Made by a program: the position numbers and the translations under genes. From assembly GCA_020426325.1 (NCBI GenBank), contig JAGQQG010000060.1, forward strand, positions 1 to 34,526: DNA of 34,526 nucleotides. The letters run 5' to 3'. The stretch's first letter is position 1. The number at the start of each line of letters is the position of its first letter. This document shows, in pieces, positions 33,598-34,526 of the stretch. The notes under the pieces are model-generated. The model worked only from the letters and a program-made list of their open reading frames with translations. It searched no databases and was not told the DNA's origin. The DNA is from Planctomycetaceae bacterium (GTDB taxonomy: Bacteria; Planctomycetota; Planctomycetia; Planctomycetales; Planctomycetaceae).

Positions 33598-34526
33598 ATG
33601 TCGACTACGGACGCAAGCGATGCCAGGACCGAGCAACTGCGGTCGATGATGCGCGAGGTTTGGGGGTATGAGGAATTTCGTCCCCTGCAGGAGCGGGCCA
33701 TGCTGGCGGGGATCAGCGGGCAGGACTCGCTGGTCGTGCTGCCGACGGGGGGCGGGAAATCGCTATGCTATCAGGTGCCCGCGTTGTGTCTCGAAGGCAT
33801 GGCCGTTGTCATCTCGCCGTTGATCTCGCTGATGAAGGATCAGGTCGACGCGTTGCGGGCAAACGGCGTGTCGGCTGAGTTCATCAACAGCACACTGTCG
33901 CCGGACGAGAAGCGGGCCATCGCAAACGACATCGCCGAACAGCGGGTGAAGCTGTTGTATGTCGCGCCTGAGCGGTTGTCGCTGCAGGGGCTGCTCGATC
34001 TGCTCGCCAGTGTGCAGGTCTCGTTCTTTGCGATCGATGAGGCGCACTGCGTCTCGATGTGGGGTCACGACTTCCGCCCGCATTATCGGCAGCTGAGCAT
34101 CCTCAAACAACAATTCCCAAAGATCGCGGTGCATGGATACACGGCCACAGCGACCGAACCGGTGCGTGACGACGTCGTCAAACAACTGGGACTGCTTGAT
34201 CCGGAAGTGCTCGTCGGCAGCTTTGATCGGCCTAATCTGATGTACCGGGTCGAGCGTCGTGACAATCTGATGGGGCAGATCACGAACGTCATCGAACGGC
34301 ACAAGGACGAGTCGGGCATCGTTTACTGTATCACTCGCAAAGAGGTCGACACAATCTGCGATGCACTCAAAGGAGCTGGCTACTCTGCCCTGCCCTATCA
34401 TGCGGGCATGGAGGATGAGGCTCGCAAGCAGAATCAGGAAGCGTTCATCGAGGACCGCTGCCGGACAATCGTCGCGACGATTGCCTTCGGCATGGGCATC
34501 GACAAGCCGGACGTGCGATACGTCAT
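33598..34526 (+). CDS. RecQ-family ATP-dependent DNA helicase (5' part)
   Basis: The first 309 residues of a RecQ-type 3'-5' helicase; the rest is beyond the window. Motifs seen: motif 0 'GYEEFRPLQERAM', Walker A 'LPTGGGKS' (about 48-55), Ia 'SPLISLMKDQVDAL', 'YVAPERLS', DEAH with the aromatic-rich loop 'DEAHCVSMWGHDFRPHY', 'TATATEPVRDDV', then the second RecA domain starting 'GIVYCITRKEVDTICDAL' and 'TIAFGMGIDKPDVRYV'. The usual 'CISQWGHDFRPEY' loop reads CVSMWGHDFRPHY, a mild variation. ATG 33598 is the first in-frame start after the REP-like repeat. Role: DNA repair and recombination. Whether RQC and HRDC domains follow cannot be seen. Confidence 0.93.
   Translation, partial: MSTTDASDARTEQLRSMMREVWGYEEFRPLQERAMLAGISGQDSLVVLPTGGGKSLCYQVPALCLEGMAVVISPLISLMKDQVDALRANGVSAEFINSTLSPDEKRAIANDIAEQRVKLLYVAPERLSLQGLLDLLASVQVSFFAIDEAHCVSMWGHDFRPHYRQLSILKQQFPKIAVHGYTATATEPVRDDVVKQLGLLDPEVLVGSFDRPNLMYRVERRDNLMGQITNVIERHKDESGIVYCITRKEVDTICDALKGAGYSALPYHAGMEDEARKQNQEAFIEDRCRTIVATIAFGMGIDKPDVRYV

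Noticed and set aside
1-34526. CRISPR array, tRNA, rRNA or prophage module
   Set aside because: No regular spaced direct repeats, no cloverleaf or rRNA-like sequence and no phage structural genes were seen on either strand.

Overview
The window looks like a stretch of a planctomycete chromosome. This is inferred from gene content: a secreted sulfatase, a PEP-CTERM protein, an LRR protein with the TD-x-GL repeat pattern, a BlaI/M56 pair whose protease is fused to WD40 repeats, an HTTM-type membrane protein, and a His-rich heavy-metal RND operon. I see no rRNA, tRNA, CRISPR array or phage module.

Layout. Bases 1-3.3 kb are scarred by insertion sequences: the last codons of a probable transposase, an HTTM-like membrane protein, then a decayed IS630-type transposase joined to a truncated IS256-type transposase. 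An LRR membrane protein follows (3.8-4.6 kb). From 11.1 down to 4.7 kb, on the minus strand, lies a metal-efflux operon: a His-rich secreted protein, a CzcB-like adaptor, a CusA/CzcA-like RND pump and a His-rich lipoprotein. A four-helix-bundle gene bounded by inverted heptad repeats sits between adaptor and pump. From 19.0 down to 11.8 kb, also minus, is a tightly coupled four-gene operon: a large membrane-anchored exported protein, an ABC ATPase, an ABC-2 permease and an exported HEAT-repeat protein.

From 19.6 to 20.9 kb there is a defence or toxin-antitoxin-like patch: a protein with a HEPN R-x4-H motif, a small antitoxin-like ORF and a truncated nucleotidyltransferase. Then come a sulfatase (+) facing a PEP-CTERM protein (-) across a hairpin, a beta-CASP metallo-beta-lactamase RNase (-), an AmpG-like MFS transporter (-), a GNAT/nitrilase fusion (+), a BlaI repressor coupled to an M56-WD40 protein (+) behind a promoter with a perfect dyad at its start point, a 57-residue small ORF (+), an enolase-superfamily enzyme (-), a REP-like inverted repeat, and the 5' part of a RecQ-type helicase (+) that runs off the window.

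The best candidates for something under-described are the heptad-repeat-bounded four-helix-bundle cassette inside the metal-efflux operon (about 8559-9011), and the BlaI/M56-WD40/small-ORF unit with its visible operator (28.28-32.35 kb). All family assignments come from reading motifs by eye; no database search was run.
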